From NCBI RefSeq assembly GCF_014695395.1, contig NZ_JACJOF010000038.1:186001-250000 (forward strand): a stretch of 64,000 nt of DNA. Direction: 5' to 3'. The position numbers and the translations under genes are program-made. This DNA comes from Nodosilinea sp. FACHB-131. GTDB lineage: Bacteria; Cyanobacteriota; Cyanobacteriia; Phormidesmidales; Phormidesmidaceae. How positions within the stretch are numbered: position 1 is the first letter of the stretch; each line of letters opens with the position of its first letter. This document shows, one piece after another, positions 1 to 9,824 of the stretch. The notes beneath the pieces were generated by a model that was given only the letters and a program-made list of their open reading frames with translations, was not told the DNA's origin and did not search any database.

Positions 1-150
1 GAGAGCACCGCTAGTTTTAAAGTGGGCGAATTCTTTAGTCAGAGCAAAGATTTGTAGGCTTAGGCCTGTAGGCTGAGGGGCGATGCCGAACCCCAGAAAA
101 CATCTGTTATGGTAAGGCAATGCCGTAGTTGAGTTTTATACCAACCCCCT

Positions 151-1248
151 ATGGACCCTGCCCCTCCCCTGAGTGCTCGCCATGAGCAGGTGCTTCAGGC
201 CACCATTCGTCACTACATTGCCACAGCAGAGCCGGTTGGGTCACGGGCCTTAGCCCAGGAATATAACTTGCGGGTTAGCCCAGCTACGGTGCGCAACACC
301 ATGGGCTTGCTCGAGAAATATGGGCTGCTATATCAGCCCCATACCTCATCAGGGCGAGTGCCCTCTGATTTTGGCTATCGACTCTACGTAGACCGGCTGA
401 TGTCGCCGTCGGCCCGGGTGGGTCGCCGGGTGGATGCAGCATTGTCAGAAGAGTTGCGCTGGATGGGCCGTAGCCTGGAGTCGCTGTTGAAGGAGGCAAC
501 CCAGATTTTGGCTCAGATCAGTGGCTACCTGGCTCTGGTAACCGTGCCCCAAGCCAACACCGTACTCATTCGCCATATTCAGCTGGTGGTAGTAGATGGG
601 GGGCAGGTGCTGATGGTGGTGGTGCTCGACTCGTTGGCGACCCAGTCGGTAGTAGTGCAGTTGCCAGCAGTCTTGGGTTCGGCTACGTCGGGAGCGGCCA
701 GAGAACCCGGTCGGCGGGATCTAGAGATTTTGTCTAACTTTTTGACCCACCACCTGCGGGGGCGGCCCTTGGCCGATGTAACTACCCTCAATTGGGGCGA
801 TCTCGATGCTGAATTTGAGTATTACGGCGTGCTGTTGTGCCAGGCGCTGGGGGATTTGGCGCAGCGATCGCAGGCCGCCGAAACTCCTCAGCTGGTGATT
901 AGCGGCCTGGCTGAGGTGCTGCGCCAGCCCGAGTTTTCTGATGCTCAGCGCATTCAGTCGATTGTGCGTCTGCTGGAAGAAGACCAGTCGCAGCTGTGGC
1001 CGTTGTTTTTTGCCACCCCACCCGTGGCAACTCAGACGCTGAAGGGCGTAGACGTTAAAGTGTGGATTGGAGCTGAAAATCCTTTAGAGCCAATGCAGGG
1101 CTGTGCTTTGGTGGTGTCTAACTACACCCGCCACGATACTTCCATCGGCAGTGTGGGGGTGTTGGGGCCGACCCGGATGGTGTACGAAAATGCGGTAGCG
1201 GTGGTCAAGGCGGCGGCTGACTACCTCTCTACTGCCCTAAGCGAATAG
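151..1248 (+). CDS. hrcA: Heat-inducible transcription repressor HrcA
   Basis: A 365-residue protein that matches HrcA in length and layout. HrcA binds CIRCE inverted repeats upstream of groESL and dnaK-type chaperone operons and represses them until heat or unfolded protein sequesters the GroE needed for its activity. The N-terminal winged helix is clear (residues about 5-75, with SPATVRNTMGLLEKYGLL as the recognition helix region followed by the HTSSGRVPSDFGYRLYVD signature). The rest is the GAF-like dimerisation domain, ending in the typical SIGSVGVLGPTRMVYENAV region. The ATG at 151 gives the usual N-terminus. No CIRCE element is visible just upstream, so the gene is probably not autoregulated here; its chaperone targets lie outside the window. 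The DUF4126 gene follows 39 bases later on the same strand. Confidence 0.95.
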   Translation: MDPAPPLSARHEQVLQATIRHYIATAEPVGSRALAQEYNLRVSPATVRNTMGLLEKYGLLYQPHTSSGRVPSDFGYRLYVDRLMSPSARVGRRVDAALSEELRWMGRSLESLLKEATQILAQISGYLALVTVPQANTVLIRHIQLVVVDGGQVLMVVVLDSLATQSVVVQLPAVLGSATSGAAREPGRRDLEILSNFLTHHLRGRPLADVTTLNWGDLDAEFEYYGVLLCQALGDLAQRSQAAETPQLVISGLAEVLRQPEFSDAQRIQSIVRLLEEDQSQLWPLFFATPPVATQTLKGVDVKVWIGAENPLEPMQGCALVVSNYTRHDTSIGSVGVLGPTRMVYENAVAVVKAAADYLSTALSE

Positions 1249-1287
1249 GGTATCCCTGAGAGTAGCCCGAGCCAGGATGGGGAAACC

Positions 1288-1845
1288 GTGATCATTACAG
1301 AGCTACTGGCCATTTTGTCGATCGCGGCGGCAACGGGGCTGCGGCTGGCGCTGCCGCTGCTGCTGATTGGCCTGCTGTCTGGCTCTCAGCTCTGGTCTAA
1401 TGTGCCCCTGCTGTCACGATTGCCCCCGGCTTTGGTGTTGGGGGTACTGGTGAGCTGGTCAATGGCCGAGCTGATGCTTTCGAAGAGCAGTAACAGCCAG
1501 CGATTTTTTCAGGGTCTAGAGCTGATATTGAGCCCTGGTGTCGGCGCTCTTGCAGGGTTGGGGGTGGCTCGGACCTTTGGCCTGGAGGGCTGGCTCTACC
1601 CCCTGATTGGACTAATCAGCGCCCTGCTGGCCTTGGTGATTCAGCTGTTGCAGATGGGGCTGTTTTTTCGGCCTCGTCGCCCACCCCTGTGGAGCTTTTT
1701 TGTAGTTGACGGGCTGTGCATAGTGCTCGCCATACTGGCCTTTGATGCCCCTAAACAGGGAGGCATCATTGCGCTGCTACTGCTGTGGCTGGTGATTCGC
1801 ACCTCGTATCTGTGGCAGCGTTGGCCCCGGCGATCGCGGTCCTAA
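1288..1845 (+). CDS. DUF4126-like integral membrane protein
   Basis: A 185-residue, strongly hydrophobic protein with about five predicted membrane spans (near residues 2-30, 42-65, 80-98, 103-125 and 137-172) and a basic C-terminal tail. It starts with GTG at 1288. The composition and the N-terminal [16 protein letters not shown] pattern resemble the DUF4126 family, whose function is unknown. It lies 39 bases after hrcA on the same strand, so co-transcription is possible. Its last four bases overlap the 3' end of the convergent hemH. No catalytic motif is visible. Confidence 0.7.
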   Translation: MIITELLAILSIAAATGLRLALPLLLIGLLSGSQLWSNVPLLSRLPPALVLGVLVSWSMAELMLSKSSNSQRFFQGLELILSPGVGALAGLGVARTFGLEGWLYPLIGLISALLALVIQLLQMGLFFRPRRPPLWSFFVVDGLCIVLAILAFDAPKQGGIIALLLLWLVIRTSYLWQRWPRRSRS

Positions 1846-3005
1846 AGAATGCCCACAAAATGCAGCGGGCCACGGCCGCTAACCAGCTCTAGCAGCAGGG
1901 CTAAAAAGCCTACCATAGCCAGTCGCCCATTCCATACCTCGGCGACGGGGGTTAGACCCCATGCCGATCGCTCTTGGGGGTAAATTTTGACTTTTTTGTC
2001 GGGCTGCACTACGTCGGAGAAGAGCTGGCGTGGAGCTTCTAAAGCCTCAGTGACCATGTCGGCCATGTCGGCGATGAATCGAGGATGGGTGTTGAGGGCG
2101 GGCACGCGGTGAAATCCATGAATGCCGGCTTCTTCAGCGATTTCGCGGTACTCAATGTCGATCTCTTGCAGGGTCTCAATGTGCTCGGAGACAAAGCTGA
2201 TGGGGACTACCACTAAGTCTTTTACCCCTTGCTGGGCAAGCTGCTCGATCGCATCTTCGGTGTAGGGCTGGAGCCACTCGACGGGCCCAACCCGACTCTG
2301 GTAAGCCAGAGTGTGGGGGTTGGGGCGGTTGAGCGATCGCATGATCAGCTCGGTGCAGTGCTCGATCTCGCGCTGGTAGGGATCGCCGGCTTCTTCGACG
2401 TAGCTGACGGGCACCCCGTGGGCGCTAAAGAAAATGTGGGCTTGGTCAGGATTTTCAAGTTTGTCAAGCTCTTGGGCAATCAGGTCGGCCATGGCTTCGC
2501 TATAGCCGGGGCGCTCGTACCAGGAGGGAATAGCGGTGTAGACAATGCGCTGGAGAGCCGGGTCTTCGAGCCACAACCGCTCCAGCAGACGAAAGCTGGA
2601 GCCGCTGGTGCTGATTGAGAACTGAGGATATAGGGGCAGCACCACCAGCTTTTCAACCCCGTCGCGCTTGATTTGAGCCACAGCCTCTTCGGTGAAGGGG
2701 TACCAGTAGCGCATGCCGATGTAGATATTGGCCTCGGTGCCTTTGTCAGCCAGCACCTGCTTGAGGGCGTCGGCCTGTTCTTCGGTGATGCGGCGCAGGG
2801 GCGAGCCACCGCCAATCTGCTGGTAGTTGGCCTGCGACTGTTTGGCACGCGAGCTCGAAATCAACCACGCCAGGGGCCGCTGCAGCCAGGGGAAGGGCAA
2901 GCGAATAATTTCTGGATCGGCAAACAGGTTAAACAAAAAGGGGCGAACGTCGTCGGGCTGCTCTGGCCCCCCCAGATTTAGTAATAAGACCCCAACACGA
3001 CCCAT
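1842..3005 (-). CDS. hemH: Ferrochelatase with C-terminal CAB/HLIP helix
   Basis: A 387-residue ferrochelatase that inserts ferrous iron into protoporphyrin IX to make protoheme, acting on thylakoid or plasma membranes. The N-terminus [15 protein letters not shown] is the family signature. The catalytic histidine (about H196, in SAHGVP) and glutamate (about E274, in [10 protein letters not shown]) are both present. Beyond the catalytic domain, residues about 345-387 carry a linker and one transmembrane helix with the chlorophyll a/b-binding motif EVWNGRLAM, as in high-light-inducible proteins. This extension is known in cyanobacterial and plastid type II ferrochelatases and is linked to dimerisation and pigment binding. 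The gene converges on the DUF4126 gene with a four-base overlap. The divergent integrase gene starts 75 bases upstream. Confidence 0.97.
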   Translation of the reverse strand: MGRVGVLLLNLGGPEQPDDVRPFLFNLFADPEIIRLPFPWLQRPLAWLISSSRAKQSQANYQQIGGGSPLRRITEEQADALKQVLADKGTEANIYIGMRYWYPFTEEAVAQIKRDGVEKLVVLPLYPQFSISTSGSSFRLLERLWLEDPALQRIVYTAIPSWYERPGYSEAMADLIAQELDKLENPDQAHIFFSAHGVPVSYVEEAGDPYQREIEHCTELIMRSLNRPNPHTLAYQSRVGPVEWLQPYTEDAIEQLAQQGVKDLVVVPISFVSEHIETLQEIDIEYREIAEEAGIHGFHRVPALNTHPRFIADMADMVTEALEAPRQLFSDVVQPDKKVKIYPQERSAWGLTPVAEVWNGRLAMVGFLALLLELVSGRGPLHFVGIL

Positions 3006-3080
3006 GGCACTGTAGTGGCTCTAAAGTAAGTACTCATACCCCAATTATTCTACAAGCTGAATGAACGGTTTCCGACGTTG

Positions 3081-4256
3081 ATGGCTTCCCCCGCCGCTTT
3101 AGATGACGCGATCGCAGCGCTCAACAACCGCCTCAAAGCCGCCCGCCTGGGGCTCCAGGTCGAGCGTCGGGGCGATCGCCTCAGCCTGCGAGGCACCCTA
3201 CCCCCCCGCCCCGACAGCGGCAAAACTCGGCCTCACCAGCAGCGCATTCCCCTCAGGCTGCCCGCTACCCCAGCCGGGCTCAAGCAGATTGAGCGCGAGG
3301 CCAAAGTGATTGCTGCCCAGCTGATCGAGCGCCGATTTAGCTGGGCCAACTATTTGGCTCCAGGGGCAGAGGGCCAGCCGGAGACAATGCCCCTAGCTGA
3401 CCGAATCGCCCAGTTTGAGGCCCACCTGATGGCGCAACCCTGCGCTGATGTCGCCGCCATGGCCTCGCGCAAAACCACCTGGGACAAAGCCTACGCCCCC
3501 TATCTCAAAAAGCTGTTGATGCAGGCTGAGCAGCAGCCCCGCCAGCCGCTAGAGGCGACTATCATGGCCACCCTAAAGACCTTGTCGCCCCAATCCCGTA
3601 GCCGTCAGGTGGCCTGCACGGCCCTAAAAGCCTTTGCCGATTTTCAAGAGCTGGCCTTACCCGACGATTTCGAGAAGCTGGCTGGCACCTACGGCAACAG
3701 CAAGGCCCAGCGACGGCTCTTACCCTCCGATGAGGTCATTGTGGAATGGTGCGATCGCATCCCCAACCCCGCCTGGCGCTATGTATATGGGGTGATGGCC
3801 ACCTACGGCTTGCGCAATCACGAAGTCTTTTTCTGTGACTACCAAGACCTGCGCCAGGGCGATCCTGAGGGTCGGATTACGGTACTCGAAACGACCAAAA
3901 CGGGGCTTCACGACGTGTGGCCCTTCTATCCAGAGTGGATCGAGCGCTTTGACCTGCGTCAGGGCACCCTACCGCCCATCAACACCGAGCTGGCTCATAC
4001 CACCCTTCAGCGGATTGGTCAGCAGGTGGCGATTCAGTTTAAGCGCTACGGGGTACCGTTCTCACCCTACGACCTGCGCCACGCTTGGGCCGTACGCACC
4101 ATTCACTTTGGCCTGCCTGACACCGTGGCGGCCCGCATGATGGGGCACTCGGTGGCGATTCACAATCGCACCTACCACCGCTGGATCACCCACCGCGACC
4201 AGCGGGCGGCCGTGCAGGCGGCTCTGCAGCGTGGCACTTGGCAGACCCCTTTGTAG
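3081..4256 (+). CDS. Solo tyrosine-type site-specific integrase
   Basis: A 391-residue tyrosine recombinase family protein. In the C-terminal half, the catalytic set can be traced: R245 (YGLRNHE), K273 (ETTKTGLHDVW), R333 in PYDLRHAW, H356 (MMGHS) and the nucleophile Y365 (NRTYHRW). The first residue of the HxxR box is tyrosine (Y330), a tolerated variant in this family. The N-terminal 190 residues include a SAM-like core-binding region. An in-frame TTG lies directly before the ATG at 3081; ATG is preferred. No attachment-site repeats, excisionase or phage genes are nearby, and base and codon use look like the neighbours, so this is probably a resident chromosomal integrase of the type common in cyanobacteria (XisA-like group) and not a recent prophage. 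Confidence 0.85.
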   Translation: MASPAALDDAIAALNNRLKAARLGLQVERRGDRLSLRGTLPPRPDSGKTRPHQQRIPLRLPATPAGLKQIEREAKVIAAQLIERRFSWANYLAPGAEGQPETMPLADRIAQFEAHLMAQPCADVAAMASRKTTWDKAYAPYLKKLLMQAEQQPRQPLEATIMATLKTLSPQSRSRQVACTALKAFADFQELALPDDFEKLAGTYGNSKAQRRLLPSDEVIVEWCDRIPNPAWRYVYGVMATYGLRNHEVFFCDYQDLRQGDPEGRITVLETTKTGLHDVWPFYPEWIERFDLRQGTLPPINTELAHTTLQRIGQQVAIQFKRYGVPFSPYDLRHAWAVRTIHFGLPDTVAARMMGHSVAIHNRTYHRWITHRDQRAAVQAALQRGTWQTPL

Positions 4257-4551
4257 CGAAAGCGGTAGAGAAAATGAATCCTTAACGATATGCTAAGAAA
4301 CATTTAGCTCAGTTTGATTGGCTCTTGCCTTTGAACGCCCTTAGGCGAGTCACTAAGAGCCTAGAGGGGGTCGCAATAGTTATCAGAAAAAGAGTATTGC
4401 TCAACTTTGTTGCCTACGATAAACCCGCCCAATCTCCCGGTTTGTAGTAGTCCTATGGACAGATGTTAGTCGGCTTGGCCCTAGGCTTGGCCCAGTTTGG
4501 TTCCTACCTCTCAGCATCGGCAGCATCTACTGTTCTGACTGTGCCCAACCG

Positions 4552-6984
4552 ATGAAAATTCTGCTTGTTGAGGATGACCCCTCTACCCGAGAACTTCTGG
4601 TTTTTCACTTGGCTGCGGCGCGCTACACCATAGAACAGGCGGCTGACGGCATTATTGCTCAAGAGCTAGCGACCCTGTGGAACTACGACTTGATTTTGCT
4701 GGATGTCAACATTCCCCGGTTGAATGGCCTTAGCCTATGCCGTCACTTGCGGGGGCAGGGAGTGTCTACTCCGATCTTAATGCTTACAGCCCAGGCCGAC
4801 GATAAGGACGTGATTACTGGGCTTGACGCTGGGGCCGATGACTACGTAACTAAGCCCTTTGAGGTGTCACAGGTACTAGCCCGGATTCGCGCTCTGCTGC
4901 GGCGGGGCGAGCGGGCGACAACCATTCCGCCATTGGTGTGGGGGCAGCTGTGCCTTAACCCGACCCTGGCTCAAGTCACCTACAGCGGCCAAGTCGTGCC
5001 TCTAACGCCGAAGGAATACAGCCTACTTGAGCTGTTCCTGCGCCATCCCCAGCGGGTGTTTAGCCGCAGTGCTATTCTCGACCACCTATGGACCATCGAC
5101 GATTCGCCCACCGAAGGAGCGGTGACGAACCTGGTGAAGGATCTGCGCAACCGCCTCAAACGCAGCGGCGTGGTCGAGAACGTAATTCAGACGGTGTATG
5201 GGTTGGGCTATCGCCTCCGCGACTTGCCGCCTTTGGTTGAATTAGGGACAGCCACTAACGGTTTCCATAGACCTGACGGTGGTGCTCAGGTAGAGACTCA
5301 GGATCCGCTACTGGTTACTGCGCCCAAGGGCAAGAATTTGGAGGCGATCGCAGCTCGGTTTCAGGCGTCGATTCAGCAGCGGTTGGCGGTAGTAGAAGCG
5401 GCGGTGCGATCGCTTCAGGCCGGCAACTTGCCTCCCCAGCAGCGAACCGTTGCCCAGGATGAGGCCCATCGACTGGCCGGTGGGCTGGGCACCTTTGGCT
5501 ATGACGAAGGCTCGACCTACGCCCGTCAGATCGAGCAGTTGCTAAGCGATCGCCCCCTGCAAACGACGGCAGTCGATCAGCTCTCTCGCCACCTGCTCGA
5601 CCTCAAGCAGACCTTGGCTTTAACTCCTAAGCCGCTATCGACAGAGCTTGTCCAGGCGATCGCGCCGATTTCATGCCGCCTTGGGGTGGTGCTGGCGGTG
5701 GAGCCCGCGTTGCTCAACCGATTGCAGATCGACGCCGTCAGCCACGGTTGGCACCTCGAACGGGCCACTGACCTGAGCGAGCTTTTGCAGACCTTAGCCC
5801 AGGGCCGAGCGGCGGCGGTGGTGCTTAGCCTCGACCAGAGTGCCCCTTTAGCCGAAAAGTTGGCGCCCCTGCGGGAGGTCAAGCATCGGTTTCCGCAGCT
5901 GCCGGTGGTGGTCTTGACCTGCCACGACAGTTTAGAAGAACGGGTACAGGTGGCTCGTCTCCAGGGCGATCGCTACCTAGTGACACCAGCTACCCCCAAC
6001 CAAATTTTCGATACTTTAGCCCACCTCTTGCCAGAAACCCAAGCGCCTGAGGCTCAGGTGATGGTGGTCGACAACGACCCCATCACTCGGGGTGCCATTA
6101 CAGAACTGCTCACTCCCTGGGGTTTACGGGTCACTGGGCTAGGTAACCCCAGCCAGTTCTGGGAAATGCTGCGCCAGATGCAGCCCGATTTGCTGCTGCT
6201 GGCGCTCGAAATGCCCACGTTTAGCGGCATTGATCTGTGCCGAGTGGTGCGCCAAGACTCGCGGTTCGGCAACCTGCCCATTCTGATGGTAGCGGCTCAT
6301 CCTGACACTGTAACCGTGCGTCAGGTATTTGAAATGGGAGCCGACGACCTAATTGGTAAACCTATCGTGGGGCCAGAGTTGGTAACGCGGGTATTGAGTC
6401 GGATTGAGCGATCGCGACTGCGCCAGCAAATTGAGCAAATGCGCCATCGCCAGGCTCTCTATTGGACCCAGCAAGAAACCACCGACCCTCTCACCCAGGT
6501 GGCTAACGGCCTACACTTCGACGCCTTTTTGCAGCAGCAGTGGGAGCGCCACTGCCGAGACCAGGCTCCGATCTCGCTGATTTTGTGCAGCCCCGACAGC
6601 CTATGCACCTACTATCAAATCTACGGACAGCAGGCAGGCGATACTGCCCTGCGCCGTATTGCTCGCACCCTGCACCGCACCGTCAACCCCAACATTGACC
6701 TGGTGGCCCGCAGCGGCGACGATGAATTTGCCATTGTGCTGCCCAACACCAACCTGGATGGGGCGCTGCGGGTCGTCTCCCGCATTCAACAGGCCATTAC
6801 CGACCTCAAAATTCCTCAGCCCGCCTCTGAGCAGGGCGACTACATTACCTTAAGCTTAGGCATCGGCGGCACCACCCCCACCGGCAGCCTATCCAGCGAT
6901 CTGCTGCTGAAAACCGCCGACCAGGCCCTCAAAGATGCCAAAGGGCGCGGCGGCAACACCTTTTGCCTATATCCGATGTGCTGA
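4552..6984 (+). CDS. Multi-domain response regulator: REC-wHTH-Hpt-REC-REC-GGDEF
   Basis: An 810-residue signalling protein. Domains in order: receiver 1 (1-117, phosphoacceptor D51 in LLLDVNIP, K101 in TKPF); OmpR/PhoB-type winged helix (about 125-225, ending in VYGLGYRLR); Hpt domain (about 260-355, candidate H306 in DEAHRLAGGLGTFG); a receiver-like domain (about 376-494); another receiver (502-620); and a GGDEF domain (about 643-808). The second and third receivers lack the phosphorylatable aspartate: SLD at 426-428, and A551 in LLLLALEMP. The GGDEF signature reads GDDEF (722-726) and the upstream metal-binding DxD region is replaced by SPDS, so cyclase activity is doubtful. The gene ends 17 bases before the ATG of the sensor kinase, which points to one operon. 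An upstream 30-codon reading frame at 4463 overlaps its start codon. Confidence 0.9.
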   Translation: MKILLVEDDPSTRELLVFHLAAARYTIEQAADGIIAQELATLWNYDLILLDVNIPRLNGLSLCRHLRGQGVSTPILMLTAQADDKDVITGLDAGADDYVTKPFEVSQVLARIRALLRRGERATTIPPLVWGQLCLNPTLAQVTYSGQVVPLTPKEYSLLELFLRHPQRVFSRSAILDHLWTIDDSPTEGAVTNLVKDLRNRLKRSGVVENVIQTVYGLGYRLRDLPPLVELGTATNGFHRPDGGAQVETQDPLLVTAPKGKNLEAIAARFQASIQQRLAVVEAAVRSLQAGNLPPQQRTVAQDEAHRLAGGLGTFGYDEGSTYARQIEQLLSDRPLQTTAVDQLSRHLLDLKQTLALTPKPLSTELVQAIAPISCRLGVVLAVEPALLNRLQIDAVSHGWHLERATDLSELLQTLAQGRAAAVVLSLDQSAPLAEKLAPLREVKHRFPQLPVVVLTCHDSLEERVQVARLQGDRYLVTPATPNQIFDTLAHLLPETQAPEAQVMVVDNDPITRGAITELLTPWGLRVTGLGNPSQFWEMLRQMQPDLLLLALEMPTFSGIDLCRVVRQDSRFGNLPILMVAAHPDTVTVRQVFEMGADDLIGKPIVGPELVTRVLSRIERSRLRQQIEQMRHRQALYWTQQETTDPLTQVANGLHFDAFLQQQWERHCRDQAPISLILCSPDSLCTYYQIYGQQAGDTALRRIARTLHRTVNPNIDLVARSGDDEFAIVLPNTNLDGALRVVSRIQQAITDLKIPQPASEQGDYITLSLGIGGTTPTGSLSSDLLLKTADQALKDAKGRGGNTFCLYPMC

Positions 6985-7001
6985 GTAAACTCGACCTAGC
7001 C

Positions 7002-9824
7002 ATGAAGTTTTCTCTGCGCAATTTGCTCATCGTCCCGTTCTTGCTACAGGTGATTGGCATTACGGGGTTGGTGGGCTACTTGTCGTACCGCAGTGGGCAG
7101 CGGGCCGTGCAGGATATCGCTCGTCAGATGATGACGATCACGGGCCAACGGGCAAGGGAAAACCTCAACGCCTATCTACAAACGTCTCGCTTGGTGGCTC
7201 AGACCAATGCCTATCTGCTCGAAACCGGGGCGCTTAGCAGCACCGACCTAGCTACCCTAGAAAGTCACCTGGTAGAGCAGCTCCAGCTATTTCCGGAGCT
7301 GACGGGTATGGTCTTTGCTAACGAAGCCGGTGCGTTCCTCAATGTGGCTCGTCAGGCACCCCCAGGGTCGTTCTCAGTGCGGCAGCGCAATGTGACCGTG
7401 GTCGACAACCGGCTCTACCGCTACCAGCTGGATATCGCTGACCAATCTAAGACTCTGCTGCCGCCGATTCGACAAGGCTACGACCCCCACCACAACCCTC
7501 CCGACAACCCGTGGTATGCAGCAGCCCAGGCTAGTCCAGAGGGCCTATGGCGGCTGGTGGTGAGCCTAGAGCGAGGAGACGATCAGCCTCGACTGGTCAT
7601 GGTGCGGTTTGTCCCCTTTCAGACCCCCGAGGGAGACTTTGGTGGCGTCTTTAGCACCGGCATTTTGCTCACGCAGCTGGGGGAGTTTCTGCGGCACCTG
7701 ATCCCGAGCGGCGGGGGTCAGATTTTCTTAATCGAGCCCGACGGTCACCTGGTGGCGACCTCAACCGGGGAGCTGCCTTTTGATCAACAGCCGCGCTCTG
7801 ATTCAGCGCAGCACGTGGTGCTGCAGTCTCGCCGACTGGCGGTGGGGCAAAGTCGTAATCCACTCACCCGAACGGTAGCAGCCAGCCTAATTGCCGACTA
7901 TGGCAGCCTTGAGAATGTGCGATCGCCGCGCTTTTCTCACCTTCGGTTTGACCAAAAGCAGTATTTTGTGCAGACAACGCCGCTCCAGGGCGAACTGAAC
8001 TGGCTGCTGGTCACCGTGGTGCCGGCCTCTGAATTTATGGCCGACATCGATGCCAATACGTCCCGTACCGCCCTGCTGTGCGCCTTGGCCCTAATTGGGT
8101 CTATCAGCCTGGGCATTTGGACGGCGGAATACATCGCCAAGCCGATTCTGTCGCTCCAGCGGGCGACCCAAGCCTTAACTAACGGCCTGGCGATTGTGCC
8201 GCCCACCCAGCCCAGCACAATTCAGGAAGTTGAGGCTCTGCGCCAGGGGTTTGACCGCATGGTGGGCCAGCTGGTGTCGTCGTTTCACGCCCTTAGGGAC
8301 CGCGAGAATACACTAGCTACTTTTTTGAACGGGGTGCCAGTAGCCCTGAGCGTGCACGACCAGGCGGGGCAAATGCTGTTTCTCAATGCCAAGGGCAAAG
8401 AACTGTTGGTCAACGGCGTTACGACCACCGACTCTGGACAACTGTCGGAAACCTATCAGCTCTACCAGGCTGGGAGCGACAGGCTATACCCCACCGCCGA
8501 ACTACCTATGGTCCGGGGGCTGCGGGGCGAAACTGCCTATACTGACGACATTGAGGTAGACACTGGCGATCGCCGCATTCCCCTAGAGGTGCACACGATT
8601 CCGGTGTTCAACAGCCTGGGGCAGGTGCTCTACAGCATCAACACGTTTCAAGACATTACCGAACGGCGGCAGGTCGAGCGGTTTCGGGTTGACTACCAGC
8701 GCGAGCTGGAGCATCAGGTAGCTCAGCAAATGGCTTCTCTAGCGGCCAGTGAGGCCACTCAAAAGGCGCTAATCAACGCAATTCCTGACCTACTGATGCG
8801 CTTGGGTCGAGAGGGTCGCCCACTGGCCATCTATAATCCAGAGGCGGTGAACTGGCTGGGCGATCGCAGCCAGCTCTACGAGAAGAGCATGTATGAGAAC
8901 CTGCCCGGCCCCATTGCCCAGGAGCGTCAGCGCTGCGTTGAGCTGGCCCTGGAGACGGGCAGCATCCAGCGCCAGGAGTACGAGTTTGTCGTGGGGGGGG
9001 AGACGTTCTATGAAGAGGCGCGGATTATTCCGGTGACCCAGGACGAGGTGCTGGTGGTGGTGCGCGACATCAGCGATCGCTACCGGATCGATCGCCTCAA
9101 GGATGAGTTTATCTCTATCATCAGCCACGAGTTGCGCACGCCCCTAACGGCTATTCGGGGAGCCCTGGGCATTTTGGAGTCGGGGGTGCTGCACAACCGG
9201 CCCCAGAAAGCTCAGCAGATGCTGAGTATGGCCCTCAACAATACTGAACGACTAATTCGACTAGTCAACGACATTCTTGATCTGGAGCGCTTGACCTCGG
9301 GCCGCATTGAGCTCAATCTAGAACCCTGCCACCTGGATGAGCTAATGGCGCTGGCGGTTAACGGGGTAGAGGCGATCGCCCTGGAGGCCAACGTCACCAT
9401 TCAAGTCACGCCCGCCGCCGCTACGGTGCTGGCTGCCCCCGATGCGGTGGTGCAGACCCTCACCAACCTGCTGGGCAACGCGATTAAATTTTCTGAGGCG
9501 GGGAGCAAAATTTGGCTGACAGCAGCACTGGCTTCTAACGCTAAAGCGATCGCTGCCCCAGACACCGCCCCTGAAACTGAGCCGGCTTGGGCACGGGTTG
9601 CGGTCAAAGACCAGGGGCGAGGCATTCCAGCGGATCGTCTGGAGATGATTTTTGAGCGCTTTCAGCAGGTGGATGTGTCAGATTCGCGGCAGCGCGGCGG
9701 CACCGGGCTGGGGCTGGCCATCTGCAAACAGATTGTGGAGCAGCACGGTGGGGAAATCTGGGCAGAGAGCCAGGTCGGCTATGGCAGTACATTTTTCTTT
9801 ACGCTGCCCCTGAAGATATCATGA
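7002..9824 (+). CDS. Membrane sensor histidine kinase with Cache-HAMP-PAS-PAS
   Basis: A 940-residue sensor kinase using the ATG at 7002; a TTG at 6963 would start inside the preceding gene. It has an N-terminal membrane helix (about 8-28), a large periplasmic region resembling dCache (about 35-350), a second membrane helix (about 356-373) and HAMP (about 375-430). Two PAS domains follow (about 435-565 with the ITERRQVERF exit, and about 590-690), then HisKA with the phosphoacceptor H709 in ISHELRTPLTAIRG and an HATPase domain (N box NLLGNAIKF, G2 box GGTGLGLAICKQIVEQHGGEIW). It is expected to autophosphorylate and pass phosphate to the receivers encoded on either side. The downstream response regulator overlaps its stop by four bases (ATGA). 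The signal sensed is unknown. Confidence 0.95.
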   Translation: MKFSLRNLLIVPFLLQVIGITGLVGYLSYRSGQRAVQDIARQMMTITGQRARENLNAYLQTSRLVAQTNAYLLETGALSSTDLATLESHLVEQLQLFPELTGMVFANEAGAFLNVARQAPPGSFSVRQRNVTVVDNRLYRYQLDIADQSKTLLPPIRQGYDPHHNPPDNPWYAAAQASPEGLWRLVVSLERGDDQPRLVMVRFVPFQTPEGDFGGVFSTGILLTQLGEFLRHLIPSGGGQIFLIEPDGHLVATSTGELPFDQQPRSDSAQHVVLQSRRLAVGQSRNPLTRTVAASLIADYGSLENVRSPRFSHLRFDQKQYFVQTTPLQGELNWLLVTVVPASEFMADIDANTSRTALLCALALIGSISLGIWTAEYIAKPILSLQRATQALTNGLAIVPPTQPSTIQEVEALRQGFDRMVGQLVSSFHALRDRENTLATFLNGVPVALSVHDQAGQMLFLNAKGKELLVNGVTTTDSGQLSETYQLYQAGSDRLYPTAELPMVRGLRGETAYTDDIEVDTGDRRIPLEVHTIPVFNSLGQVLYSINTFQDITERRQVERFRVDYQRELEHQVAQQMASLAASEATQKALINAIPDLLMRLGREGRPLAIYNPEAVNWLGDRSQLYEKSMYENLPGPIAQERQRCVELALETGSIQRQEYEFVVGGETFYEEARIIPVTQDEVLVVVRDISDRYRIDRLKDEFISIISHELRTPLTAIRGALGILESGVLHNRPQKAQQMLSMALNNTERLIRLVNDILDLERLTSGRIELNLEPCHLDELMALAVNGVEAIALEANVTIQVTPAAATVLAAPDAVVQTLTNLLGNAIKFSEAGSKIWLTAALASNAKAIAAPDTAPETEPAWARVAVKDQGRGIPADRLEMIFERFQQVDVSDSRQRGGTGLGLAICKQIVEQHGGEIWAESQVGYGSTFFFTLPLKIS

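Noticed and set aside
3005-3081. Attachment site next to the integrase
   Set aside because: The short hemH-integrase gap has no direct repeat matched on the other side of the gene.
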